A DNA stretch of 37,878 bases from Candidatus Hadarchaeum yellowstonense. GTDB lineage: Archaea; Hadarchaeota; Hadarchaeia; Hadarchaeales; Hadarchaeaceae. The translations under genes were made by a program, and so were the position numbers. Below are positions 1 through 8,948 of this stretch, piece by piece. Under the pieces are notes generated by a model. It was given only the letters and a program-made list of their open reading frames with translations. It searched no databases and was not told the DNA's origin. Position 1 is the first letter of the stretch; every line of letters starts with the position of its first letter. Location of the stretch: positions 1 through 37,878 of the forward strand of contig LQMQ01000057.1 in the NCBI GenBank assembly GCA_001515205.2, written 5' to 3'.

Positions 1-6
1 CAAAAG

Positions 7-284
7 TGGACAATAGACAAATGTGGACATGGGCAAAACGTGAGAGTTCGTTAAAACACACACCTGAAATAAAAACAGCAGATTAATTTAAAAAATTTCA
101 TAAAACGCGTCTTTTTGCCACATAGGCCGCATAAAAATTCCTTTAAAAGAAAGCCGAAAATCAATCAATTTGATCTTATTTGTCGTGAATATGCAACAAA
201 ATTTAGTTTTTTTATAAAAATGGACAAATGTAGACAAAAGCAATTAAGCTTAAATACTTAGACATAAATTGACAAATGTGGACA
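7..284. repeat. Iteron/operator-like direct repeats T(G/A/T)GACA, mostly 10-bp phased
   Basis: Hexamers at 7-12 TGGACA, 14-19 TAGACA, 24-29 TGGACA, 221-226 TGGACA, 231-236 TAGACA, 259-264 TAGACA, 269-274 TTGACA, 279-284 TGGACA. The 15-mer GACAAATGTGGACAT is exact at 16-30 and 271-285. Confidence 0.75.
248..257 (+). promoter_or_regulatory. Probable TATA box of the HTH/AAA operon
   Basis: GCTTAAATAC lies about 30 nt upstream of ATG 286; no Shine-Dalgarno is visible before that ATG, which suggests a leaderless transcript. Confidence 0.45.
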
Positions 285-285
285 T

Positions 286-879
286 ATGGAGAAACTGTAC
301 ACTTTGAAAGAGGCCAGAGAAATCCTTAGAGTATGTACCAAAACGATCCAAAGATGGGATAAAGAGGGAAAAATTAAATGTATTCGCACACCGGGGAACC
401 GGAGGCTTATTCCTGAAAGCGAAATTTTGAGGATAATTGGAAAAATAAACCATTTAAAAGTTGAAAATGCTGAAAATAAATCTTTAATTACCGGAACCGA
501 GACTAAAAAGGAAGAAACAGTCCTCAAAACAAAAATTGAACCCAAAGAAATTAAAATCAAGGAAGCTGCAAAAATTGAAAAACCAGTCGAACCAATTCAA
601 GAAGCGAAAGAATCTCCAGAAAAATCAAGCAAGCCAAAGGAGATGACGCGTTATGAGATGCTCGACGCCCTTGAACCACCAGGACTTGCGATCCGCGCGG
701 CATTCGGCGATCTGCTCTCGGCCGCCATCCTCTTAAAAAAATTCACCGGTAAAGACCTCTCTGCTCGGGCGCGTTGTCCCGAATCAGTTGTAAACCTGTT
801 TTGCCAGCGCATGCTCTCGTTAGGATATGTCGCGGAAAAGAACGGGGTTTTTGAGTTACTAGTTGAGGTTATCAGATGA
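286..879 (+). CDS. MerR/IS607-resolvase-like N-terminal HTH protein with Lys/Glu-rich linker and C-terminal winged-helix-like domain
   Basis: N-terminus [43 protein letters not shown] matches the IS607 TnpA HTH pattern; no serine-recombinase catalytic motif follows. Confidence 0.8.
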   Translation: MEKLYTLKEAREILRVCTKTIQRWDKEGKIKCIRTPGNRRLIPESEILRIIGKINHLKVENAENKSLITGTETKKEETVLKTKIEPKEIKIKEAAKIEKPVEPIQEAKESPEKSSKPKEMTRYEMLDALEPPGLAIRAAFGDLLSAAILLKKFTGKDLSARARCPESVVNLFCQRMLSLGYVAEKNGVFELLVEVIR

Positions 880-1754
880 CGACTTTTGATGAAAAAATTG
901 GCCGAGATCAGCGCTTTGAAGCCTTTATTCAGCGATGGGGGTTACAAAAAGACCCTTTTAGCTTTGAAATGCCTTCTATTGACGCCTTTGCACCATCGCA
1001 GCAAGAAGATATCCGAAAAATCAAACAATTACTTCAGGAAGGCAAAGTGGGGGTATTGACCGGAGATCTAGGAATGGGAAAGACCACGCTTTGCGAATTT
1101 TTAGTTTCTGCTTTAAGGGAAGAAAGTCTAGCAACCCCAGATCCGGCCAAACAGGTCATACCGGTTTTTGTGCATGGAGCGGCTTACAAATCCTCCGGGG
1201 AGATCATCAGGGCGATCCTGCTGGCCCTTGAAATGCCTGTGGATAGGGATGACGCGAGCCTTTTTGATGTTCTGAGGAGATGGCACCAAGACCACCAAGA
1301 GCGGCTGGTGATTATCATCGACGATATCCCGGAAAGTGGGGCCAACGTCCTCGAAATAGGCGAATTTCTGCGCGTTCTTTCCGATATCCCCAACATTTCC
1401 ATTCTCATCAATGGAGAAAAAACCCAGATGCAACGTTTTTTAGACAAAGTTCCCTCCTTGAGAGACAGGGTCCAGCTACACGTCGAGCTCAAACCCATGG
1501 GCAAAGAAACCATAAAAGACCTGTTGAAACTGCGATTAAAGAGCGCCGGATGCCTGAATTACGACGCTTTAATAACCCCGGATGGTTTTGACGCAATTTA
1601 CAAACTCAGCAACGGCAACCCCCGGCTGGCTCTCAAGGTCGCCGACAACGCTCTGCACCTGGCCGCAGCGCTGGATGTCCCGATCAACGAGCGTGTGGTG
1701 AAAAAGGCAAACAAAGTACCCTTCTGGAAGCGGCTGTTTGGCTCACGAGGTTAG
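876..1754 (+). CDS. AAA+ ATPase, ExeA/TniB-like
   Basis: Walker [10 protein letters not shown], Walker [10 protein letters not shown]-terminal [10 protein letters not shown] and C-terminal [18 protein letters not shown] overlap with the upstream gene. Confidence 0.85.
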   Translation: MTTFDEKIGRDQRFEAFIQRWGLQKDPFSFEMPSIDAFAPSQQEDIRKIKQLLQEGKVGVLTGDLGMGKTTLCEFLVSALREESLATPDPAKQVIPVFVHGAAYKSSGEIIRAILLALEMPVDRDDASLFDVLRRWHQDHQERLVIIIDDIPESGANVLEIGEFLRVLSDIPNISILINGEKTQMQRFLDKVPSLRDRVQLHVELKPMGKETIKDLLKLRLKSAGCLNYDALITPDGFDAIYKLSNGNPRLALKVADNALHLAAALDVPINERVVKKANKVPFWKRLFGSRG

Positions 1755-1779
1755 CCCGCCCATCGACAACCTTTTATTT

Positions 1780-1802
1780 TTGTTTCCTAAAATAGGAAAC
1801 AA
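1780..1802. promoter_or_regulatory. Perfect palindrome TTGTTTCCTA-AAA-TAGGAAACAA; candidate operator or RBS hairpin
   Basis: 10-bp perfect inverted arms with a 3-nt spacer, immediately 5' of GGAG (1803-1806) and ATG 1807. Confidence 0.7.
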
Positions 1803-1806
1803 GGAG

Positions 1807-2217
1807 ATGACGGGCTTGGAAGGCGAGGAAACGCTGAAAGCGGAGAGCTGGCTGCGCAATAACCTCTTGGCTAAGGTGCTGTTGGAGCGATCCCATTTGG
1901 ATGAAAAAACCTTGAAAGCCCTGCTGCTTTATTACTGGTCTGAAAATCCAACTTTCGAAGATATTGCCAAAAAACTCAAAATTAACAGGTCTGGCGCCTG
2001 GAAAAGGTGGAAAAAAGGCCAAAACGCCATAATGCGCTCTTTTTACACCATTGAGCTGGCAATTTATTCCGGAATTTTGGAAAAGGAAACGGCTGAAATC
2101 CTGATTGACGACTTGATTGACTACAGCGAGCTGGCAAAGGGTGCCGGAAATGTCGAAGAGATCAGGGACAGGATCGAACGCCGAATGGTCCAACTGGCGA
2201 GAAATCTGCGCGGTTAG
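1807..2217 (+). CDS. Small HTH DNA-binding protein (sigma-region-4/homeodomain-like HTH)
   Basis: Motif NPTFEDIAKKLKINRSGAWKRWKKGQNAI; start chosen at ATG 1807 with SD AAGGAG (the ORF track starts at TTG 1738). Confidence 0.6.
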   Translation: MTGLEGEETLKAESWLRNNLLAKVLLERSHLDEKTLKALLLYYWSENPTFEDIAKKLKINRSGAWKRWKKGQNAIMRSFYTIELAIYSGILEKETAEILIDDLIDYSELAKGAGNVEEIRDRIERRMVQLARNLRG

Positions 2218-2302
2218 GGCCCACACAAAACCCGACAACGAAAGGTATTTATTGCCTCGGGAGTGAAGAAAAACTACAAACAACCTAAGGAGGCAAAAAA
2301 CT

Positions 2303-2590
2303 ATGGCAGAACAAAAAACCGCCGAGAATGTGGTTTTTATTGGAGTGAAACCAGTGATGAACTATGTTCTGGCAGTGATAACGCAGTTCAATCAGGGCAT
2401 CAACGAAATTACCCTCAAGGCACGAGGCAAAGCGATTAGCAGGGCCGTCGATGTTGCTGAGATCGTCAGAAACAGATTCCTGCAGAACATGGTGGTGAAA
2501 AACATTTCCATAGGAACCGAAACCATGCAAGGAGAAGGCGGTACTACAAACGTTTCGACTATAGAAATTGTGCTCGGAAAGGGGCAATAA
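2303..2590 (+). CDS. albA: DNA/RNA-binding protein Alba
   Basis: [25 protein letters not shown]...[24 protein letters not shown] is the Alba signature; strong SD AAGGAGG at 2287. Confidence 0.97.
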   Translation: MAEQKTAENVVFIGVKPVMNYVLAVITQFNQGINEITLKARGKAISRAVDVAEIVRNRFLQNMVVKNISIGTETMQGEGGTTNVSTIEIVLGKGQ

Positions 2591-2604
2591 ACTCTTTCCG
2601 TGCC

Positions 2605-2620
2605 TTTTTTATTTTTTGTT
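2605..2620 (+). terminator. Poly-T terminator after alba
   Basis: TTTTTTATTTTTTGTT directly downstream of the stop codon. Confidence 0.6.
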
Positions 2621-2692
2621 CCATTCCGCTCAGATGGCAGAACATCTCCCATTGTTCTGAGTTAATTTAAAAGGTAAGTAGCCTAATGACTA

Positions 2693-3205
2693 TTGATTAG
2701 CTTGCAGACGCCGATTTGCAAAATCTGCCTGAAAAGCGGCATACTCTGCCAAGGCTGCAGCCAGAAACTTCAAGAGGGGAAAATATCAAAATTAGAGCTC
2801 GACATCTCGCTCGCCCTTTTTGAACTTTCAAAGAAACACAAGGAGCTGGACCAACTCATTTTCAAACGCGCGGTTGACTCCGATGGCTTGGTCATTTTGG
2901 TGGTGGGGCCGGGACAAATTCCACTTCTCGTCGGCCGGAAAGGTAGGATCGTCCAAGAGCTGGAGAATATTTTGAAAAGTAAGGTTAGGATTGTGGAAGA
3001 AGGATCCACCGAGAAAAAACTCATTCAGGACCTTCTCACTCCGGCCGATGTGCTGGGGATCAACATACTTTACACCAAATCCGGAGACGAGTATAGAATC
3101 CGGGTGCCGCGCCAGCACATGAAGAGATTGCCCAAAAACAAGGAGAAACTTGAAGCGGCTCTGAGCAAGCTAACTAATAAGAACTACACCATCATATTTG
3201 AGTAG
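2693..3205 (+). CDS. NusA-like KH-domain protein with N-terminal Zn ribbon
   Basis: CKICLKSGILCQGC zinc knuckle and KH motif VGPGQIPLLVGRKGRIVQELENIL; overlaps the aspS start. Confidence 0.85.
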   Translation: MISLQTPICKICLKSGILCQGCSQKLQEGKISKLELDISLALFELSKKHKELDQLIFKRAVDSDGLVILVVGPGQIPLLVGRKGRIVQELENILKSKVRIVEEGSTEKKLIQDLLTPADVLGINILYTKSGDEYRIRVPRQHMKRLPKNKEKLEAALSKLTNKNYTIIFE

Positions 3206-3212
3206 TGATTTT

Positions 3213-4526
3213 ATGAAGCTCGATGATCTGGGCAACTGGCGACGCACTCATAAATGCAGAGAGATAACCGAGCAGCTGGATGGCCAAGAAGTCATTGTCA
3301 TGGGAAGAGTTGGGGACATCCGAGATCTGGGCGGGATCAAATTCTTTATTCTCCATGACATCAGCGGCTCCATCCAGATCACCGCCTCGCGAAAAAAGAC
3401 AGACCCAGAAACTCTTTCCAAGATGGACGCCCTTACCCAGGAGTCCTCAGTAGCGGTCAGGGGGAAGGTGGTGAAGGCCAGACAGGCCCCCCGCGGCGTC
3501 GAGGTGGTTCCTTCCGAGATCAGAATACTCAACCTGGCCGCGACCCCGCTACCGCTCGATCCCGGCGGCAAGGTCAAAGCCAACCTGGACACACGGCTTG
3601 ACGCCAGAGGGCTGGACCTGCGCCGGGCCGAGGCAATCGCAATATTCAAGATTCGAAATCAGGCTCTGAAAACCATCAGGGATTACCTCCTTTCCCAAGG
3701 ATTCATCGAGGTCCAAACGCCAAAAATCGTGGCCACGGCAACTGAAAGCGGCGCCGCCCTGTTTCCCATCTCTTATTTTGACCGGGAAGCCTTTCTCAGC
3801 CAGAGCCCCCAGCTTTACAAGGAGGTACTAACGGGCGCCTTTGACAGGGTGTTTGAGGTGGGGCCGATCTTCAGAGCTGAAGAACACGACACCCCCCGGC
3901 ATCTGAACGAGGCAACATCGATCGATATTGAAGCAGCCTATCTGACGGCCGGCGACGTGATGGAGATACTTGAGGAGCTCATCTGGCGTGCCTTCGACAG
4001 CGTGAAAAGGAACTGCGCTGAGGAGCTGAGAATACTCAATCACAGGCTCGAGATGCCTGAAAAACCTTTTCCCCGGATCACCTACGATGAAGCCATTGAG
4101 AAATTGAACGCCGCAGGAATAAACATCAACTGGGGGGAAGACCTGTCCACTCCTGCGGAAAGGAAACTGGCTGAAATCATCGGCGGGGCATATTTCATCG
4201 TTGACTGGCCGCTTGCGCTCAAGCCCTTCTACACCCTTCCCAAAGGCGATAAACTGGGCGATGCCTTTGACCTAATGTACCGGGAACTGGAGCTGGCCTC
4301 TGGAGGATCACGCATCCATTCTGAGGAGATGCTGGTGAAGCAGATGAAGGAGAAGGGGCTGAACCCTGAAAACTTTGAATCCCATCTCCTGAGCTATCGC
4401 TACGGCCTGCCACCACATGCGGGATTTGGTCTGGGTCTCGATCGCCTGACAATGGTCCTCACCGGGGCGGAAAATATCAGGGAGTGTGTCCTCTTCCCGC
4501 GCGACCGGAGAAGACTGACTCCATGA
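3213..4526 (+). CDS. aspS: Aspartyl-tRNA(Asp/Asn) synthetase
   Basis: OB-fold N-terminus and class II motifs (FIEVQTPKI, FRAEEHDTPRHLNE, GFGLGLDRLTMVLTG). TTG 3198 is an alternative start. Confidence 0.96.
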   Translation: MKLDDLGNWRRTHKCREITEQLDGQEVIVMGRVGDIRDLGGIKFFILHDISGSIQITASRKKTDPETLSKMDALTQESSVAVRGKVVKARQAPRGVEVVPSEIRILNLAATPLPLDPGGKVKANLDTRLDARGLDLRRAEAIAIFKIRNQALKTIRDYLLSQGFIEVQTPKIVATATESGAALFPISYFDREAFLSQSPQLYKEVLTGAFDRVFEVGPIFRAEEHDTPRHLNEATSIDIEAAYLTAGDVMEILEELIWRAFDSVKRNCAEELRILNHRLEMPEKPFPRITYDEAIEKLNAAGININWGEDLSTPAERKLAEIIGGAYFIVDWPLALKPFYTLPKGDKLGDAFDLMYRELELASGGSRIHSEEMLVKQMKEKGLNPENFESHLLSYRYGLPPHAGFGLGLDRLTMVLTGAENIRECVLFPRDRRRLTP

Positions 4527-4696
4527 GTGCTCAACCTAGCGCTGGCCCACAGAAAGCAATAACAACAATAACGGCCCAATATTTAGACGAAAGCTGCGGG
4601 TGATGCCTGGTCATGAAGCATTCCAAAGGCTGGAACGAAAAAAATGAAAACATCACATCAAACGGGGCCAAATCTGGAAATTACAGGTGATTTTTC

Positions 4697-5452
4697 ATGA
4701 TAGCTGAAGGCGAACGGATAGTGCTGATAGATGAAGAGGGGAGAAAATATCTGGTTCAAGTCGGGGAAAGAAAACTCCACACCAAGCTGGGGGTTGTGGA
4801 CCTTGCAGAAGTCATCGGGAGGGAACCGGGAACGAGAGTAAAATCTCACCTGGGGAAGGAGTTCATCGTGTTTCGACCATCTATAGTCGATTATCTGCAA
4901 AAGCTCCGTCGTGTCCCCCAGATCATGCTGCCCAAGGACGCCGGGCAAATAGCGGCCTACACCGGGGTTGGCCCGGGCAGTCTGGTGGTCGACGCTGGAG
5001 CGGGATCTGGAGCTCTGGCTATTTTTCTAGGAAACTTGGTGCGGCCAAACGGCTGGGTGGTAAGTTATGAGGTGCGGGAGGATTTCGCCAAAATAGCCGA
5101 GGAGAACATCAGAATGGCTGGGCTCAACGACATCGTGAGGGTGAAAAACAAGGATATTTATCAGGGCATAGACGAACGTGAGCTCGACCTGATCACCCTG
5201 GATCTGCCGCAGCCAGAGCTGGTGCTTCCGCACGCCCAGCAGGCCTTAAAACCAGGTGGATATCTTGCCGCCTTCACACCCTGCGTGGAACATCTGCAGC
5301 GGCTCTACCGGGAGTTCCCAAAATTTAATTTCACCGACATCAAGACCATTGAATGCTTGGTCAGGGACATCGAGGTCAGCTATAACTGCACGAGACCGAG
5401 CACGCGCATGATCGCCCACACCGGCTATTTAACCTTTGCCAGGCGCGCCTAG
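4697..5452 (+). CDS. trmI: tRNA (adenine-58-N1)-methyltransferase TrmI family
   Basis: SAM motif VVDAGAGSGALAIFLGNLV; ITLDLPQPE; overall TrmI-like organisation. Confidence 0.9.
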   Translation: MIAEGERIVLIDEEGRKYLVQVGERKLHTKLGVVDLAEVIGREPGTRVKSHLGKEFIVFRPSIVDYLQKLRRVPQIMLPKDAGQIAAYTGVGPGSLVVDAGAGSGALAIFLGNLVRPNGWVVSYEVREDFAKIAEENIRMAGLNDIVRVKNKDIYQGIDERELDLITLDLPQPELVLPHAQQALKPGGYLAAFTPCVEHLQRLYREFPKFNFTDIKTIECLVRDIEVSYNCTRPSTRMIAHTGYLTFARRA

Positions 5453-5478
5453 AATAGGACCCAAAAATCGGGAAGAGT

Positions 5479-5871
5479 TCAAACTTTCCTGAACTTGAAT
5501 CCGTAGTAAATGACTCCATCTTCATTGTCTGAGCCGATGCGCCTGAAGACCAGCTCCACCTCATCCCCTATCTTTACCTCATTGGGATCGCAGTCCACCA
5601 CCTGCGTCGTGAGGCGGGGCCCATCCTCAAGCTCCACTATGGCCAAAACATAGGGCACCTGATCCTCAAAACCTTCGGGGGCCACATGAACCACGCCATA
5701 AGTGACTATTTTGCCGCGCCGGCTTAGCTTGTAGGGTTCAAGTTTTCCCATCCTCCGGCAGTGGGGACAAATGTAGCGCGGGGGGAAGAGAACTTTATTA
5801 CAGTTGCCGCACTTGGTGCCGATGAGATTATACCTGTTCGGAATTTCCCTCCAGAAACGCGGCGCGGCCAT
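5479..5871 (-). CDS. DUF35 OB-fold / rubredoxin-like Zn-ribbon acyl-CoA-binding scaffold protein
   Basis: GTKCGNCNKVLFPPRYICPHC zinc ribbon and C-terminal OB fold; follows a thiolase gene. Confidence 0.92.
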   Translation of the reverse strand: MAAPRFWREIPNRYNLIGTKCGNCNKVLFPPRYICPHCRRMGKLEPYKLSRRGKIVTYGVVHVAPEGFEDQVPYVLAIVELEDGPRLTTQVVDCDPNEVKIGDEVELVFRRIGSDNEDGVIYYGFKFRKV

Positions 5872-7038
5872 TCAGTCACCTCTTTTGAAGATATGGACCA
5901 CGGCAGTGCCACCCGTCCCGCCAACGTTGTGCGTCAGTCCAATCTCCGCCCCCTTAACCTGTCGCTTTCCCGCCTCTCCACGGAGCTGCTGAACGATCTC
6001 CACCACTTGGGCGATTCCGGTGGCTCCAACCGGATGTCCCTTACCCTTAAGCCCCCCGCTGGTGTTCACAGGTATTCTCCCGCCGATCTCCGTCTGCCCC
6101 TCCTCAGTAAGCTTGCCGCCCTCTCCCTTCTTACAAAAACCAAGATCCTCTATCGCCATGATCTCAGCGATGGTGAAGCAATCATGGACCTCCGCCACAT
6201 CGATGTCGTTCGGCCCCACTCCCGCCATTTTATATGCCATCCTCGCCGCCTCCACGGTTGCCCTCAGCCCGGTGAGCGACTGCCGGCTGTGAAGTGATAT
6301 TGTGTCGCTGGCCTGCCCCGTTCCCGCGACCAACACCGGGACCCTATCCATCTTTCTTGCCTTCTCCGCCGGGGCCACCACGACACAGGCCGCACCATCT
6401 GTGATCGGTGAGCAGTCGAGCAGCTTGAGCGGCAGGACCACCGGCGGTGATTTCAGCACATTTTCCACCGTAATCTTCATGTGATATTGGGCGCAGGGAT
6501 TCATGCAAGCGTTGCTGTGGTTTTTCACCGCAACCATCGCCATCTGTTCTTCGGTGGTGCCAAATTCATACATGTGGCGGCGGGCCATCAAAGCGTAGAG
6601 CCCGGGGAAAGTCGCCCCGGCGTAAACCTCCCATTCCTGGTCGGCCGCTGTAGCCAGAGCACCGGTGGCCTGCTCAGACATGACATCAGTCATCTTTTCT
6701 ATGCCCGCTGCCACGACAAAATCGTGGATTCCCGAGGCCACGGCAATCACGGCCTGGCGCAGGGCCAGACCCCCTGAAGCACAGGCCCCTTCAACCCTAG
6801 TGGATGGTATCGGCACCAGGCCCGCGTGATCGGCAATCAGGGAGGCCGTATGCTCCTGGCTTATGAACTGACCTGAAGACATATTTCCCACGTACATGGC
6901 ATCTATCTGCTTGCCATCGATGTTGGCGTCCTCCAATGCCCGAGCGCCGGCTTCTATGATCATCTGCCGGAAGGAAAGGTCCCAGAGCTCACCGAATTTT
7001 GTCATCCCGACGCCAATGATGGCCACTTCTCGCATCAT
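5872..7038 (-). CDS. Acetyl-CoA acetyltransferase (archaeal thiolase)
   Basis: [16 protein letters not shown]..., [32 protein letters not shown]. Confidence 0.95.
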   Translation of the reverse strand: MMREVAIIGVGMTKFGELWDLSFRQMIIEAGARALEDANIDGKQIDAMYVGNMSSGQFISQEHTASLIADHAGLVPIPSTRVEGACASGGLALRQAVIAVASGIHDFVVAAGIEKMTDVMSEQATGALATAADQEWEVYAGATFPGLYALMARRHMYEFGTTEEQMAMVAVKNHSNACMNPCAQYHMKITVENVLKSPPVVLPLKLLDCSPITDGAACVVVAPAEKARKMDRVPVLVAGTGQASDTISLHSRQSLTGLRATVEAARMAYKMAGVGPNDIDVAEVHDCFTIAEIMAIEDLGFCKKGEGGKLTEEGQTEIGGRIPVNTSGGLKGKGHPVGATGIAQVVEIVQQLRGEAGKRQVKGAEIGLTHNVGGTGGTAVVHIFKRGD

Positions 7039-8081
7039 CTCACCAGCAAACCTCTGTACTTGATATATGTGGGGTAATCGATGTAAATTTTGTTATTGAA
7101 AAAATCGTCGACCTTCGGTGCCGAATCACGCTTTGCCTCTATCGCTTCCTTAACCTGAATGCTGAAGGCATCGCTGCCGGCACCCGAGCCATATGAAACA
7201 ACGAGAATTCTCTCCCCCGGCTTGGCCTTGTCGAGAACCGCCGCCAAGCCTATCATCGTGGACCCGGAATAGGTGTTACCTATTTTCGGCACCACCAGCC
7301 CGCAGACTATCTGGGACTTGGAAAAACCGAGTTCTTCCGCCACCTGGCAGGGGAACTTTCCATTGGGCTGATGGAAGACGGCATGAGCAAAGTCCTGGGG
7401 GGTGAGCTTCAGCTGCCGGAGAATGCCGTGGGCGGCGGAAAGCACGTGCCGGAAATAGGCTGGTTTTCCTGTAAACCTGCCACCGTGCTTAGGATAGGGC
7501 CGCATCTCACGGCGCCAAAAGTCCGGTGTGTCGGTAGTGTAAGAATAGGTTCCCTCAATCTCGGCTAAAGCCTCGTCGTTATTCTTCCCGACGATGATGG
7601 CCCCGCCACCGGCAGCCGCAGTGTACTCCAGGGGGTCTCCCGGAGCCGCCTGCGCGGTGTCGGCGCCTATTGAAATTCCGTACTTTATCATTCCCATTTC
7701 AACCAAGCCGGCGCAGGCCTGAATACCGGCCGTCCCCGCCTTGCAGGCAAACTCCATATCGGCCGCGGTGAGGTTGGGCGTGGCCTCAATGGCCTCGGCA
7801 ACTATGGTCGCGGTGGGCTTCACTGCGTAAGGGTGCGATTCTGAGCCGACGTAAATGGCCCCGATGTCCTGGGGTTTTATCTTCGCCCTTTTCAACGCGT
7901 TTCGTGCCGCTTCCACGGCTATGGTCGCGGTATCCTCATCCGGTGCTGGAACTGATTTTTCCTCGATCATCAGACCCTGTTTGATTCGAGATGGGTCCTC
8001 GCCCCAAACCTTGGCAATTTCCTCCACCCTGATGCGATACCTAGGAATGTAAACACCATAGCCAATAATGCCAACATCCAC
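7035..8081 (-). CDS. Hydroxymethylglutaryl-CoA synthase (archaeal type)
   Basis: [29 protein letters not shown] catalytic Cys region, [24 protein letters not shown]. Confidence 0.96.
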   Translation of the reverse strand: MDVGIIGYGVYIPRYRIRVEEIAKVWGEDPSRIKQGLMIEEKSVPAPDEDTATIAVEAARNALKRAKIKPQDIGAIYVGSESHPYAVKPTATIVAEAIEATPNLTAADMEFACKAGTAGIQACAGLVEMGMIKYGISIGADTAQAAPGDPLEYTAAAGGGAIIVGKNNDEALAEIEGTYSYTTDTPDFWRREMRPYPKHGGRFTGKPAYFRHVLSAAHGILRQLKLTPQDFAHAVFHQPNGKFPCQVAEELGFSKSQIVCGLVVPKIGNTYSGSTMIGLAAVLDKAKPGERILVVSYGSGAGSDAFSIQVKEAIEAKRDSAPKVDDFFNNKIYIDYPTYIKYRGLLVR

Positions 8082-8193
8082 TATGAATCACCATCTATTT
8101 CCGTTCCATTAGTGTTTACGCCGATTTAGCCGTTTAAAAAGTTTTTGTTTGTCGTGGAAAACAACGGCATTTGCCGAAATATTAATTTAAAAT

Positions 8194-8919
8194 TCAGGAG
8201 GAGCACTTTCTGAGCCCTGAAAGAAGCTCGTTGACGGTGGGAACCTTGGCGATGACCAAGGGAACCTTAAGTATCTCTGCTATTTTTATCCCGAGATCAT
8301 CAACTGCCTTGAGATCTCCGTGCAAAATGACCATTCCCGGGGTGATGCCAATGACCTTGACGGCGACGAGAGGCGACCGGCCAGTGGTCACCCCGGTGAA
8401 AACCAACGCTCGCTCGGTGGTCAGTCCGTAAAGGCGCCGGAAATCATCGGCCGAAAGCGCCAGTATCGCCTTATGGCTGTCGATAACAGTGTAACCAAAG
8501 ATCTTTCGGTCAAGCAATTCTTTATTCGCAACTGCCTCTCCAGCCACGGCTTTGACCACCGCCCGGCCATCGACGGGGGTGGTGTATTCCCTGATCTCAA
8601 GGACCACCTCCGGAGGCAGCTGTGTGCCAAAGACCTGGGAAAAGACATTGAACATTTTTCCACCATGCTGCTCGTCGACCTCCAAAAGGGCCTCGACGAT
8701 CCTTTTTATAGTGGCGGCGCCGGGTGATTTTCTTCTGCCGGCCTCATAATCGCTTATGACCGACGGGGAAACCCCCATCACTTTGGCCAGCGCCGGTTGA
8801 TTGACGCCGAACCTCTCCCGCCACAGCTTAATGGCTGCTCCGGGAGAATCGGCCAAAGTGATATCACCGGCTATCCAGCGAGCGATCCTGTCCCTGATTT
8901 CCTCAGCCATAAAATTCAA
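8194..8919 (-). CDS. HTH transcriptional regulator of the type found next to archaeal HMG-CoA synthase genes
   Basis: GVNQPALAKVMGVSPSVISDYEAGRRKSPG Xre-type HTH with C-terminal domain; same strand, directly upstream of HMGS. Confidence 0.85.
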   Translation of the reverse strand: MNFMAEEIRDRIARWIAGDITLADSPGAAIKLWRERFGVNQPALAKVMGVSPSVISDYEAGRRKSPGAATIKRIVEALLEVDEQHGGKMFNVFSQVFGTQLPPEVVLEIREYTTPVDGRAVVKAVAGEAVANKELLDRKIFGYTVIDSHKAILALSADDFRRLYGLTTERALVFTGVTTGRSPLVAVKVIGITPGMVILHGDLKAVDDLGIKIAEILKVPLVIAKVPTVNELLSGLRKCSS

Positions 8920-8948
8920 CTGATTCTTTGGTGTGAACCCTTTAAAGG

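Noticed and set aside
1-285. CRISPR array
   Set aside because: Repeats are 6-15 bp at 7-10 bp phase or widely separated, with no regular spacers; operator/iteron-like instead.
258-560. Reverse ORFs (250-453, 258-560) over the HTH gene
   Set aside because: Phe/Ser/Ile-rich antisense frames of an AT-rich gene.
876-1754. Orc1/Cdc6 replication initiator
   Set aside because: AAA+ region fits ExeA/TniB better; no clear Orc1 sensor/winged-helix arrangement. Replication role left only as a possibility.
286-2217. Intact IS607 or Tn7-like transposon
   Set aside because: No serine recombinase, TnpB, DDE transposase or terminal repeats in the window; only individual domains resemble those systems.
4527-4696. 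C/D-box sRNA or other ncRNA in the aspS-trmI gap
   Set aside because: No proper RUGAUGA/CUGA pair; only a 5-bp hairpin (4621-4635).
5761-6297. 178-aa plus-strand ORF
   Set aside because: Antisense to DUF35/thiolase; no family features.
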